Shown here one piece after another: positions 27,684-36,701 of a stretch of 64,000 bases of DNA. A program made the position numbers and the translations under genes. Each line of letters begins with the position of its first letter. Position 1 is the first letter of the stretch. The notes under the pieces were generated by a model that had not been told where the DNA came from, did no database searches, and saw only the letters and a program-made list of their open reading frames with translations. The stretch spans positions 81,138 through 145,137 of the forward strand of contig NZ_NCQY01000020.1 of assembly GCF_002894645.1 (NCBI RefSeq), given 5' to 3'. The stretch comes from Salinibacter altiplanensis (lineage in GTDB: Bacteria > Bacteroidota > Rhodothermia > Rhodothermales > Salinibacteraceae).

Positions 27684-29156
27684 ATGGCAGACGCAGTTAC
27701 CCCCCGTGATGAGGACTACTCGCAGTGGTACCAGGACGTCGTGCGCAACGGCCAACTGGCCGAAAATTCCCCCGCCCGTGGGTGTATGATCATCAAGCCC
27801 AACGGCATGGCCCTGTGGGAGAACATGCGCGACCAGCTGGACCAGATGTTCAAAGACACGGGCCACGAGAACTATTACTTCCCGCTCTTCATCCCGGAGC
27901 GCTACATGGAGCGGGAGGCGGAGCACGTGGAGGGCTTCGCGAAGGAGTGCGCCGTGGTGACCCACTCCCGCCTCACGCAGGACGAGGAGGGCGATCTCAT
28001 CCCCGACCCGGAGTCGGAGCTGGGCGAGAACTACATCGTGCGCCCCACCTCCGAGACCATCATCTGGGACACGTACTCGAAGTGGATCCAGTCGTACCGC
28101 GACCTGCCCCTGCTCTACAACCAGTGGGCCAACGTCGTCCGGTGGGAGATGCGGCCGCGCCTCTTCCTGCGCACCGCCGAATTTCTGTGGCAGGAGGGGC
28201 ACACGGCCCACGCCACGGAGACGGAAGCGATCGAAGAGGCCGAACGGATGCTCGACGTCTACGCCACGTTCGCCGAGGAGTACATGGCGATGCCGGTGTT
28301 GCAGGGACGAAAGACGGAGAGCGAGCGATTTCCGGGCGCCGTGGACACCTACTGCATCGAGGCGATGATGCAGGACGGCAAGGCGCTGCAGGCCGGCACG
28401 AGCCACTTCCTCGGCCAGAACTTTGCAAAGGCGTTCGACTGCACCTTCACCAACGAGGACAATGAGGAGGAGCATGTGTGGGCCACCTCGTGGGGCGTGT
28501 CCACGCGCCTCATCGGCGGCCTTATCATGACCCACTCCGACGACCAGGGCCTCGTGCTGCCGCCCAAGCTGGCGCCCCATCAGGTTGTGATCGTGCCCCT
28601 CTTCTTTGACGATGATCAGGAGAGGCCGGTGATGGAGAAATGCGAACGCCTCCAAGAGATGCTGGAGGCGCACGGCATTCGCGTAAAGATGGACGACAAC
28701 CACACGCAGAGCCCCGGCTGGCGCTTCAGCGAGCACGAGCTGCGCGGGGTGCCGCTGCGCCTTGCCGTGGGGCCGCGCGACCTGGAGAACGACAACGTGG
28801 AGATGGCCCGTCGCGATACGCAAGAGAAAGACGTGGTGCCGCAGGAAGGTATTGTGGAGCGGGTGTCCGACACGCTCGACAACATTCAGCAGTCTCTCTA
28901 CGAGCGGGCCGAAGAACGACAGGCGAGCAACACCCGTGTCGTCGAGGACTACGACGCGTTCCGCGAGGTCATCGGGCGCGGGGGCTTCGCGTGGGCCCAT
29001 TGGGACGGCACGCCGGAGACCGAGGCCCGCATCCAAGAAGAGACCTCCGCCACCATTCGGCTCATTCCCTTCGACCGCGACGAGCACGAAGAGGGAGACG
29101 ACATGCTCACGGGTGCGCCCTCGAAGGGCCGCGTGCTGTTTGCACAGGCGTACTGA
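27684..29156 (+). CDS. proS: Prolyl-tRNA synthetase, archaeal/eukaryote-like type
   Basis: Charges tRNA-Pro with proline; class II aminoacyl-tRNA synthetase. The 490-residue protein from ATG 27684 begins [31 protein letters not shown] and shows motif 1/2 features ([67 protein letters not shown]) and the anticodon-binding domain ([11 protein letters not shown]). There is no YbaK-type editing insertion and the C-terminal zinc-binding-like domain is present ([14 protein letters not shown] end), the short type III layout shared with archaea and eukaryotes and found in some bacteria including this phylum. In-frame sequence upstream of 27684 is not family-like. Confidence 0.96.
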   Translation: MADAVTPRDEDYSQWYQDVVRNGQLAENSPARGCMIIKPNGMALWENMRDQLDQMFKDTGHENYYFPLFIPERYMEREAEHVEGFAKECAVVTHSRLTQDEEGDLIPDPESELGENYIVRPTSETIIWDTYSKWIQSYRDLPLLYNQWANVVRWEMRPRLFLRTAEFLWQEGHTAHATETEAIEEAERMLDVYATFAEEYMAMPVLQGRKTESERFPGAVDTYCIEAMMQDGKALQAGTSHFLGQNFAKAFDCTFTNEDNEEEHVWATSWGVSTRLIGGLIMTHSDDQGLVLPPKLAPHQVVIVPLFFDDDQERPVMEKCERLQEMLEAHGIRVKMDDNHTQSPGWRFSEHELRGVPLRLAVGPRDLENDNVEMARRDTQEKDVVPQEGIVERVSDTLDNIQQSLYERAEERQASNTRVVEDYDAFREVIGRGGFAWAHWDGTPETEARIQEETSATIRLIPFDRDEHEEGDDMLTGAPSKGRVLFAQAY

Positions 29157-29326
29157 GGGAGGCATGGGGGATTTCGTGTTGCGTACTTCGTCCGCTCGCA
29201 GGTCATCACGCGACACGCGCCGCGCAGCACGTCCCCACGGCCGTAACATTCTCGGGCCTCGTGCGTGATTGAAGAGGGCACGGAAGACATCCCTTCTTCG
29301 ATCACTGCCTATTTCCCTCGGTCGCG

Positions 29327-30538
29327 ATGAGTGCTCCGCCGCTCGGCTCTGAGTCCGGCCGTCCCGAGGACGATCCGCTGGAAGGCCCCGGCAACGAGGG
29401 ACCGTCCGGGCAGGCCGCGTCGAACCCGGACGAGGCGCGGGCCGCCGCCGAGGATGCCCTGGCGCAGATCGAGGCGATGGCGGATCTCGACGACGAGCCG
29501 GACACGAGGCGAGAGGATCGGGACGAAGGATCTGCCCCCGATTCGTCGTCCGGTCCGCCCGACTCGGACGCCCCTTCTCCGTCCGGGGCCCCCGAAGATC
29601 AGTGTGAGAACTGTGGGGCCCTCCTGCACGGGCCGTACTGTTCGCAGTGTGGGCAGAAGGCCGCCGACCGGGTCGTGCCCCTCTGGCACATGCTCAATGA
29701 GGCGCTGGAGGCCGTCATTGAGCTCGACATGCGGGTGCTCTGGACCCTGCCCAAATTCCTGTTCTTGCCCGGTCGGCTCACAAAAGAGTACATCAACGGG
29801 CGGCGCAAACGCTACATCCGGCCCTTTCGGCTGTACCTGTTTACGACGTTCGTCCTGTTTACCGTTCTTGCCCTCACCGCCGGGGGAGGGGTGCAGGTGC
29901 CCTTCAATCCGCAGATGTCGCCCCCCCAGGCGGACACGGTCCAGGCGGGAATGGGGACGGTCGGGATGGACACGACCGCCGTGGCCTCGGCGCCCTGGTT
30001 TTTCGGCAGTCTTGAGCAGCGAGAGCGATGGGCGCGGTCATTTCGCCAGAACCCAGGCACAGTGGACGTGCTGTTCGGAGATTCGGAGACGCAGGCACGT
30101 CTCGAGCCGCTTCTCCGCGCGAAGGTTGCCGATGCGATCCGGACCCCCCGAGACCTGATTGAGAGCATGATTGATCGGGGGCCGTACGTCATGTTCCTGA
30201 TGCTGCCCGTCTTTGCCCTCCTGCTCAAGCTGCTTTACATCCGGCGGGGGCGTCTCTACGTGGAGCACCTCATCTTCAGTCTCCACCTGCACGCGTTTTC
30301 CTTTTTCGCCTTCACCGTCGGCATCCTCCTCGGCGAGACCGAGACCGCGTGGCTCCAAACCGCCGCGACTTGGGTTGAGTTGACACCCCTCCTGTACCTC
30401 GTCGTTGCGATGGGACACGTCTACGACCAGGGACTCATCAAATCCACGATTAAGGCGTCCCTCCTGCTTTTCGTATATTCGATCATTCTGACGGTCGGTC
30501 TCATTCTGCTCGTCCTCGCAGCCGTAATGCTGATGTAG
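29327..30538 (+). CDS. DUF3667 family zinc-ribbon membrane protein
   Basis: A 403-residue membrane protein. A long Asp/Glu/Ser/Pro-rich N-terminus (1-88) leads to a zinc ribbon, CENCGALLHGPYCSQCGQK, then the DUF3667 segment DMRVLWTLPKFLFLPGRLTKEYINGRRKRYIRPFRLYLF and a membrane span. A poorly conserved loop follows, then further spans around MFLMLPVFALLLKLLYI and the C-terminal SLLLFVYSIILTVGLILLVLAAV. Family function is unknown, though members are very common in Bacteroidota. The acidic N-terminal extension is longer than usual. It precedes the PAP2-like gene by 40 bases, suggesting one transcript. Confidence 0.9.
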   Translation: MSAPPLGSESGRPEDDPLEGPGNEGPSGQAASNPDEARAAAEDALAQIEAMADLDDEPDTRREDRDEGSAPDSSSGPPDSDAPSPSGAPEDQCENCGALLHGPYCSQCGQKAADRVVPLWHMLNEALEAVIELDMRVLWTLPKFLFLPGRLTKEYINGRRKRYIRPFRLYLFTTFVLFTVLALTAGGGVQVPFNPQMSPPQADTVQAGMGTVGMDTTAVASAPWFFGSLEQRERWARSFRQNPGTVDVLFGDSETQARLEPLLRAKVADAIRTPRDLIESMIDRGPYVMFLMLPVFALLLKLLYIRRGRLYVEHLIFSLHLHAFSFFAFTVGILLGETETAWLQTAATWVELTPLLYLVVAMGHVYDQGLIKSTIKASLLLFVYSIILTVGLILLVLAAVMLM

Positions 30539-30578
30539 GCGAAGCGCGTGCACGCCGACGCCCCGCTGATCTAGACGC

Positions 30579-31262
30579 ATGTCGTCCCCCAACCCCACCG
30601 CATCCCGGACCGACGCCCCCGGTGGACTCGGCCTGTGGGTCGCTATCGTCGTGAGTTACGTGGTCAGTCCCCTCGCCCTGCCCCCGCTGGTATACGGACT
30701 GGCACTGGCCCACGTAGGGGCGCCTCACGGCGATGTCGTGTGGGGCGCAGGGATCGGGTTTGTGTTCCTGTCCATCGTGCCGCTCGTGTACGTCGGAGGG
30801 ATGCGCCTGCAGAGGCGCATCGAGTCCCTGGAGATTCGGGACCGGTCGAGGCGGACTGAGCCGTTCCTCGTGGCGCTTGCGGCCAGTGGGACAGCCTTGG
30901 CGGCGGTGCTCAGCATTGACATTGCGGGGCGTCGGCTGCTGGCGGCGCTGGTGGTGTGCCACGCCCTCAATACGACCCTCCTCTTCCTCATTACCATGCA
31001 GTGGAAGATCTCGGTGCACTGTGCGTCGGTGGCCGGGGCGGTGTCTACGCTTGCGTTCGTGCAGGGGCACGTTCCGGGGCGGGTGCTTGCCGCTGCGGGG
31101 CCTGCGGTGCTGATCGGCGGGGCAGGGCTAACGGGACTTGTGCTCTGGGCCCGCGTTCGAGGCCGGGCCCACACCATGGGGCAGGCCGTGGCGGGAGCGG
31201 GGGTGGGGCTCGTGGCGCCGTACCTGGAACTGATGGCCCTGTCAGGCGCGATTGGGGGATAA
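30579..31262 (+). CDS. PAP2-like integral membrane protein
   Basis: A 227-residue protein with six or so hydrophobic spans. The segment QWKISVHCASVAGAV followed by RVRGRAHTMGQAVAGAGVG matches the last two phosphatase motifs of divergent PAP2 proteins (KISxH, and R-x5-HT-x2-Q in place of SRxxxxxHxxxD). The usual first motif (KxxxxxxRP) is not obvious, so activity on lipid phosphates is uncertain. It lies directly after the DUF3667 gene and is probably co-transcribed. An undecaprenyl- or phosphatidate-phosphatase role is only an inference. Confidence 0.75.
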   Translation: MSSPNPTASRTDAPGGLGLWVAIVVSYVVSPLALPPLVYGLALAHVGAPHGDVVWGAGIGFVFLSIVPLVYVGGMRLQRRIESLEIRDRSRRTEPFLVALAASGTALAAVLSIDIAGRRLLAALVVCHALNTTLLFLITMQWKISVHCASVAGAVSTLAFVQGHVPGRVLAAAGPAVLIGGAGLTGLVLWARVRGRAHTMGQAVAGAGVGLVAPYLELMALSGAIGG

Positions 31263-31315
31263 AATGTGGCGTGGCGGGTTGGATCACACCGTATTGTTTC
31301 GTTTCTTAACAAACG

Positions 31316-31337
31316 GGCCCGTCGTCCCGACGGCCCA
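31316..31337 (+). terminator. Possible terminator hairpin after the PAP2-like gene
   Basis: GGGCC-C-GTCG / TCC / CGAC-GGCCC forms nine base pairs with one bulged C and a three-base loop. A TGTTTTGT stretch follows only after seven bases, so intrinsic termination is uncertain. A TATAAT at 31351-31356 follows but no matching upstream element was found. Confidence 0.35.
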
Positions 31338-31422
31338 TTCGCTGTTTTGTATAATCATTTCCCCGTGCCCTCTGACGGATTGATACCGCACACCCTGGCT
31401 CATTGAACGCATTCTGTCGCCC

Positions 31423-33918
31423 ATGCGTCTGTCCCGTGTCTTCATCCTTGCGGCCTGTTGGGGGCTTTTAGGAAGTGCGTCCGTCCATGCTCAAACCTGG
31501 GGCTCCGTCACGGGAACCGTCACCGATTCGGTCGCCGGCGAGCCCTTGCCGGGGATAACGGTCCTGGTCCAGGGAACCGACTTTGGCACCGCCACCACCG
31601 CGGACGGGGACTACCGCCTTGAGCTGCCGACCGGTCGCTACGCCCTCCGCTTCTCGGCGATTGGCTTCGCGACGCACGTCGACTCGGTGACGGTGACGGA
31701 CGGGGCGACCCGGCTGGACGTCACCCTCGCCGCCACTGTCCTAGAGATGGATGAACTGATGGTGACGGAGGGACAGGCCCAGCGGCCCGGCGTCTATGAG
31801 GTGGATCCGGCCGACGTGCAGAACATGCCCACGCCCTTCAAGGACGGCTTTCGGGCGCTGAAGACGATGCCTGGGGTGGCCACCAACAGCGAGCTTACCC
31901 AGCAGTATTCGGTGCGCGGGGGCGGCTACAACGAGAATCTCGTCTTTATCAACGGCTTCGAGATTTTCTTCCCGTTTCGGCCCCGACAGGGCGAACAGGA
32001 GGGAATGGGCCTGCTCAATCCGGCCCTCGCCTCCGACATCACGTTCTACACGGGCGGCTTTCCGCCGGAGTACGGGGGCAAGCTCTCCTCTGCGCTCGAT
32101 GTGCAGTACGCCCAGCCCGGCGGCGAGGGGGCGGGAGAGAAGCCCCTCAGTGGCTCCGTCGACCTCTCTACGCTCGACGCCAGTGCTCATCTTCAATCGT
32201 CGGCCCTGGGGGGCGACCTGGGGTGGGCCCTTGGAATGCGGCGGGCGCAGCCCGGGCGGTTTTTCGGGACGCAGGACCTGAAGGGGGACTACAGTCCCCG
32301 CTTCACGGACGTGCAGGGCACCGTGGAATATCGAGTGTCCGACCGCGTCTCGGTGGAAGCCCTGGGCATCTGGGCGGACAACACCTTTGAGTTGGAGCCG
32401 GAAGAGCGGACCACCTACTTCGGGGTCATCAGTCTCGACCCGGAGCGGCCGTCGGACTTCAAGGCGCTTCAGGCATCCTTGAGTGGAGCCCGCACCGACG
32501 GGTACACCACCACGTTCGGGGGCGTGCGGCTCCGCACCGAGCTTTCCGATCGGCTCACGTTGGAGCACGACGTCGCGCACTTCAGCACCGGGGAGACCGA
32601 GAGCTTCGACATCCAGAGCGACCGGCGGGTGTGCCAGGTCGATCCGACACAAGGGGCCAATCCTGCAAACTGTTTCCTGCGGGGCGAATCCTCGGTCACC
32701 CGGTTTGCCGACAACGTCGTGAACGTCCGGCGCCGCACGGCCCGGGGGCGTTACGAGCTGGACCTAGGCCGGCAGACGCTAAAGGGGGGATGGCACCTCC
32801 GGGACCTGCGCTTCGATGATCAGCTGGAGGAGAAGACCATCATCCAAGGGACCGATCAGGGGACCCTCGATCCCGTCCGCATCCGGGTGGACAGCCTCAC
32901 CGACCAGTCGGTGTTCAACGAGCAACAGTTCGGGGCTCACCTGCAGGACGCCGTCGACGTGCTCCCCACCCAGGGGCGGCTCACGGTGACTGGGGGACTC
33001 CGGGCCGACTACTTCTCGTTCAACGACGAGTGGACCGTGTCCCCGCGCCTGTCGACTCGCTTCGGGGTCACCGATCGCCTCACCCTCACCGGCGCGTGGG
33101 GCATATATCATCAGAAGCCGACCTACCGGGAGCTTCGGGGCAGTCTGGAGGGGGCCACCTCCATCGAAGAAACGCTCAACCGGGACATTGAGTCGCAGCG
33201 GTCGGTTCAGTACGTGCTCGGAGGCGAGTACTTCTTTCCCGAGCAGCGTCTCTACCTTCGGGCCGAAGCCTACTACAAGGACCTGGACAACCTCATTTCC
33301 TATACCATCGAGGACGTGCGCGTGAACTACTCCGGGGAGAACGACACCTACGGGTACACCTACGGACTGGACCTGCAGGTCCGAGGGGAGCTGGTGCCGG
33401 GCCTGGAAAGTTGGTTCAACTACAGCTACCTGGTGGCCCGAGAGCGCTTCACCGAAGGGGCGCTCGGTTCGTACACCAACCGGCTGCGGGATGCCCGGCA
33501 GGGCCGCTTGCCGCGCCCGGCCGACCAGCGCCACACCTTCTCGGCGTTCGTACAAGACTACGTGCCGGGAGACGAGTCGTGGAAGGTTCACATGCGCCTG
33601 CTTTACGGCAGCGGACTGCCGTACACGCCCACGAACCCGGGCCCAGAGGTGGCTGATGGCGTGCAGACGCGGGTGCCGGCCGATCGGATGAGCGGGCGGC
33701 TTCCGTCCTACCGGCGCGTGGACGTGGGGGCGACGAAGCGCATCGAGGTCGTCCGAAACGGGATCGGCGGGCCGGTCCACCTGGAGCTCACGCTTGAGGT
33801 GCTGAACCTCTTCGACATGGACAACACTGTCGACTACAGCTGGACGCGGGGCTTCGAGCGGGTGCCGAAGCGGCTCACGCCCCGTACCCTCAATGCTCGC
33901 CTCCACCTCACCTTTTAG
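31423..33918 (+). CDS. TonB-dependent outer-membrane receptor with carboxypeptidase-like N-terminal domain
   Basis: An 831-residue outer-membrane transporter. Signal peptide (MRLSRVFILAACWGLLGSA, cut after VHA), a carboxypeptidase-regulatory-like beta-sandwich (about 25-110: GTVTDSVAGEPLPGITVLVQ), the plug (KTMPGVATNSELTQQYSVRG, FINGFEIFFPF, GGFPPEYGGKLSSALDV) and a barrel ending in the aromatic terminus LNARLHLTF. No SusD partner is adjacent. The next gene, 23 bases on, encodes an ArsR-type regulator and is probably in the same transcript. The ligand is unknown; the plug type is common in halophilic Bacteroidota. Confidence 0.93.
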   Translation: MRLSRVFILAACWGLLGSASVHAQTWGSVTGTVTDSVAGEPLPGITVLVQGTDFGTATTADGDYRLELPTGRYALRFSAIGFATHVDSVTVTDGATRLDVTLAATVLEMDELMVTEGQAQRPGVYEVDPADVQNMPTPFKDGFRALKTMPGVATNSELTQQYSVRGGGYNENLVFINGFEIFFPFRPRQGEQEGMGLLNPALASDITFYTGGFPPEYGGKLSSALDVQYAQPGGEGAGEKPLSGSVDLSTLDASAHLQSSALGGDLGWALGMRRAQPGRFFGTQDLKGDYSPRFTDVQGTVEYRVSDRVSVEALGIWADNTFELEPEERTTYFGVISLDPERPSDFKALQASLSGARTDGYTTTFGGVRLRTELSDRLTLEHDVAHFSTGETESFDIQSDRRVCQVDPTQGANPANCFLRGESSVTRFADNVVNVRRRTARGRYELDLGRQTLKGGWHLRDLRFDDQLEEKTIIQGTDQGTLDPVRIRVDSLTDQSVFNEQQFGAHLQDAVDVLPTQGRLTVTGGLRADYFSFNDEWTVSPRLSTRFGVTDRLTLTGAWGIYHQKPTYRELRGSLEGATSIEETLNRDIESQRSVQYVLGGEYFFPEQRLYLRAEAYYKDLDNLISYTIEDVRVNYSGENDTYGYTYGLDLQVRGELVPGLESWFNYSYLVARERFTEGALGSYTNRLRDARQGRLPRPADQRHTFSAFVQDYVPGDESWKVHMRLLYGSGLPYTPTNPGPEVADGVQTRVPADRMSGRLPSYRRVDVGATKRIEVVRNGIGGPVHLELTLEVLNLFDMDNTVDYSWTRGFERVPKRLTPRTLNARLHLTF

Positions 33919-33941
33919 CGCTCGTCCATTGATCGTCCGTC

Positions 33942-34253
33942 ATGGATCGCTCCCTGCTCCCGTCCGATGAGGTTGAGGCCGTGGCCCGCCGTTTCGACGT
34001 GCTGGGCGTGCCGGCCCGGCTGCGGCTGCTCAGCGCACTGCACGCGAAGGGCGAGCAGACGGTAGGGGCGCTGGTCGAGGCGACCGGGTTCCGGCAGTCC
34101 AATGTCAGCAAGCACCTTGGCCGCCTGACGGAGGAGGGACTGCTGGCGCGGCGGCGAGAGGGGGTGCACGTCTACTACACGCTCGACGATCCCACGCTCG
34201 GGGCCCTCTGCATGCTCGTGTCCCGTCGGCTGCGCGACGAGGCCGAGCGGTAG
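33942..34253 (+). CDS. ArsR-family winged-helix transcriptional regulator
   Basis: A 103-residue DNA-binding protein. Helix-turn-helix: LGVPARLRLLSALHAKGEQT followed by the recognition helix GFRQSNVSKHLGRLTEEGLL, and the beta-wing LARRREGVHVYYTL. The classic metal-sensing ELCVCD cysteine site of ArsR helix 3 is absent (GALVEAT instead), and the single Cys is in the C-terminal helix (GALCMLVSRRL), so it is probably not an arsenic or cadmium sensor of the standard type. Its position after the TonB receptor suggests autoregulation of that transport operon. Confidence 0.9.
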   Translation: MDRSLLPSDEVEAVARRFDVLGVPARLRLLSALHAKGEQTVGALVEATGFRQSNVSKHLGRLTEEGLLARRREGVHVYYTLDDPTLGALCMLVSRRLRDEAER

Positions 34254-34333
34254 GGCCCCGGGCCGCCGCACGTGCCGCGTGGGGAGAGGGGCTACTCTTC
34301 GCTGAATGCGTCCCCGAACTCGGCGCCGGCGGG

Positions 34334-35746
34334 CTACAGCGACCACTCTCCGCGGTAGTCCCGGCGCAGGTACCGCTCCGCCTCCGGCGCGTTGGGAATG
34401 TTCATCGAGCGCGGGTCGTACCGCACCGGCGTTCCGGCCTGGAGGGACACCACGCCCAGAAGAAGGGCCTCGGTCAGCGGCGCCGCGTAGTCGAAGGGAC
34501 ATGTTGCCTCGGCCTGTTCCTTGCAGGCCTCCGCCCAGTTCGCCTGATGGCCCGTGCCGACCCGGGGAAGCTCCTGAGGCGCGTCGCTGTGCTGGGCCTC
34601 CAACGCCTTGGGATAGAGGCGGGGCGTCCGGCCATAGGTATCGTGCATCAAAATCCCGTCCTCTCCGACCCAGATCGCGCCGCCCCAAGAGGGGGGCGGT
34701 CCGTCCTCGTCCGGGCCGAGTTCCCGCACCAGCGGCACGTCGTCCGGCAGGGCCTGCGGGCGGGGCGGGAGAAGGCCGCCGTCGTACCAGGTGAGCTCGA
34801 CCGGATCTCGACCGCCCCGCCCGAACGTGTAGTGCACCGTCTCGGCGGTGGGCCAGGAGACCTGCTTGCCGTCGCTCGTGCCGAAGGCGTTCGACGAGCC
34901 CCACACCTCGGTCGGGGGGCCGAGGTCGAGGGCCCACATCGCGTGGTCGATGAGGTGCGCCCCCATGTCGCCGAGGGCCCCGGTTCCATAGTCGACCCAT
35001 CCGCGCCAGTCGAACGGGTGGTAGGCGTCGTGGTAGGGCACCTCCGGGGCCGGGCCCAGAAAGAGGTCCCAGTTTACCCCATCGGGGGGCGACATTGAGC
35101 CCTCTGGACGGGAGCCCCCCTGCGGCCACCAGCTCGCCGGCCGGTCGGTCCAGGCGTGAATCTCGTGCACGGGCCCGATGGCCCCGTCCCACACCCACTC
35201 AATCGCACGACGTCCGTCCGGATGGGTGTGGCCCTGATTCCCCATCTGGGTTACGACCCCGGTCTCGTCGGCCGTCTCCATCAGCGTTCGTGCCTCCCGG
35301 ACGGTCCGCGTGAGCGGCTTCTCCACGTAGACGTGGAGCCCCCGCTCCATCGCCTCCTTCGCGGCGACAGCGTGCAGGTGGTCCGGGGTGGAAATGACGA
35401 CTCCGTCGAGGTCGTCCGCCAGGTCGTCGAACATGCGGCGGTAGTCGGTGTAGCGCTCGGCCTGCTCGTAGGCCTCGTGGAGGGCCCGGAGCCCGTCCGC
35501 AACGGTTCCGTCTTCACCGCGCAGGGTTCGGTCGACATGACCAAAGTCGACGTCGCAAACGGCCACGATATTTTCGCCGGTCAGGGCGTTCATGTTGCTG
35601 GCCCCTCGTCCCCCAACGCCAATGCCCGCGATGTTGAGGGTGTCGCTGGGGGCCTGGTGGCCGGCGCCGCCCAGAACGTGGCGGGGCACCACACTGAGGC
35701 CCGCGGCGGTCAGGGCCGATTCCTTCAAAAACGTGCGTCGGTCCAT
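34334..35746 (-). CDS. Exported (Tat) Gfo/Idh/MocA family oxidoreductase
   Basis: A 470-residue NAD(P)-dependent sugar oxidoreductase. ATG 35746 opens a twin-arginine signal (MDRRTFLKESALTAAGLSVVP). The Rossmann core follows (LNIAGIGVGGRGASNMNAL, VAVCDVD), with the conserved Lys-Pro of the family in VYVEKPLTRTVREA, then the C-terminal substrate domain with DYGTGALGDMGAHLIDHAMWALDL. The Tat signal implies export folded with bound cofactor, as in glucose-fructose oxidoreductase. It is last in a leftward group with DUF1080 (101 bases upstream) and a second Gfo/Idh/MocA protein. A role in making or using keto-sugars is inferred from the company. Confidence 0.92.
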   Translation of the reverse strand: MDRRTFLKESALTAAGLSVVPRHVLGGAGHQAPSDTLNIAGIGVGGRGASNMNALTGENIVAVCDVDFGHVDRTLRGEDGTVADGLRALHEAYEQAERYTDYRRMFDDLADDLDGVVISTPDHLHAVAAKEAMERGLHVYVEKPLTRTVREARTLMETADETGVVTQMGNQGHTHPDGRRAIEWVWDGAIGPVHEIHAWTDRPASWWPQGGSRPEGSMSPPDGVNWDLFLGPAPEVPYHDAYHPFDWRGWVDYGTGALGDMGAHLIDHAMWALDLGPPTEVWGSSNAFGTSDGKQVSWPTAETVHYTFGRGGRDPVELTWYDGGLLPPRPQALPDDVPLVRELGPDEDGPPPSWGGAIWVGEDGILMHDTYGRTPRLYPKALEAQHSDAPQELPRVGTGHQANWAEACKEQAEATCPFDYAAPLTEALLLGVVSLQAGTPVRYDPRSMNIPNAPEAERYLRRDYRGEWSL

Positions 35747-35847
35747 CGTGTCAGTGTCTACGAGTGAACGATCGTGGCAACGAGGAACGCGTCGGCCCCA
35801 TGAGGACACGCGGCGGGGGGCTGTGCGTCCACAGGGACGGCGCGTCG

Positions 35848-36603
35848 CTAAAGCTCCTTGATCTTGATGTTGCGGAAGTGGGCCGTCGTGCCATGGTCCT
35901 GAAGGCCGATGTGCCCCTCCCGCGCGTCCCCGAACTCCGGATGCGTCCGAAATTTGCTGTCGCGAATCATGCGGTACCAGTCGGGCGTCCACGTCTCGTA
36001 CTCCAGCACCTTCTGGCCGTTGAGCCAGTGCTCGACGTGGCTGCCCTCCACGACGATCATGACGTCCTGCCACTCGCCGGCGCCGGAGAACGTCTGGGGA
36101 GCGGCCGGAATCAAGTCGTAGAGCGAGCCGGCCTTCCGATTTCCGTTTTCGCCCCGCGCTGCGTCCGGGTGGTTGGCATTGTCCAGCACCTGCATCTCCG
36201 GGGCCGACCAGTAGATGGGCTGTTCCGGCTGCTCGATGGCGCGGTAGAAGATGCCGCTGTTGCCGCCCTCGGAGATCTTCCACTCCAGCTTGAGGACAAA
36301 GTCCTCGTACGTCTCGGTCGTGATGATGTCGCCCCCGGATCCGCTCACGCCCCCGTCGGACCCTTCGATGGTGAGGACGCCGTCCTCGATTGTCCATCCA
36401 GTGTCGGGGAATGCATCATCATTGTAGCCGCGCCATCCCTCGGCCGTCTCTCCGTCGAACAGCAGCTCCCAGCCGTCGGCCCGCTCCTCCGCCGTCAGTG
36501 TGTTGTGGTCGTCCATCTCCTGAGCGCTTGTGGGCGTGGCTAAAAGAAGGACGGATGAGAGTGCGATAAGGAGCGTAGCTGTTCGCGTCGTGTGTCTGGT
36601 CAT
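35848..36603 (-). CDS. Secreted DUF1080 protein (3-keto-disaccharide hydrolase-type)
   Basis: A 251-residue protein with a Sec signal (TATLLIALSSVLLLATPTSA, cut before QEMDD). The DUF1080 jelly-roll core shows LTAEERADGWELLFDGETAEGWRG, then WTIEDGVLTIEG, TYEDFVLKLEWKISEGGNSGIFYR, APEMQVLDNANHPD, the EWQDVMIVVEGSHVEHWLNG strand pair and the end HIGLQDHGTTAHFRNIKIKEL. Members are found beside Gfo/Idh/MocA oxidoreductases and act on 3-keto-glycosides. Start ATG 36603 is favoured over an ATG further upstream because it gives a clean signal peptide. Confidence 0.94.
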   Translation of the reverse strand: MTRHTTRTATLLIALSSVLLLATPTSAQEMDDHNTLTAEERADGWELLFDGETAEGWRGYNDDAFPDTGWTIEDGVLTIEGSDGGVSGSGGDIITTETYEDFVLKLEWKISEGGNSGIFYRAIEQPEQPIYWSAPEMQVLDNANHPDAARGENGNRKAGSLYDLIPAAPQTFSGAGEWQDVMIVVEGSHVEHWLNGQKVLEYETWTPDWYRMIRDSKFRTHPEFGDAREGHIGLQDHGTTAHFRNIKIKEL

Positions 36604-36701
36604 GGGGGAAGGGGGGAAAAGAAAACTGTGTATGAGGTTGGGCATCGATCCGAAACGGATGGTCGACAGCTGTAGGGAAATGGGATGTGGGATGCGAAGT
36701 G

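Noticed and set aside
31351-31356. TATAAT upstream of the second TonB receptor
   Set aside because: No matching upstream element at a suitable distance, and this phylum uses TAnnTTTG; not listed as a promoter.
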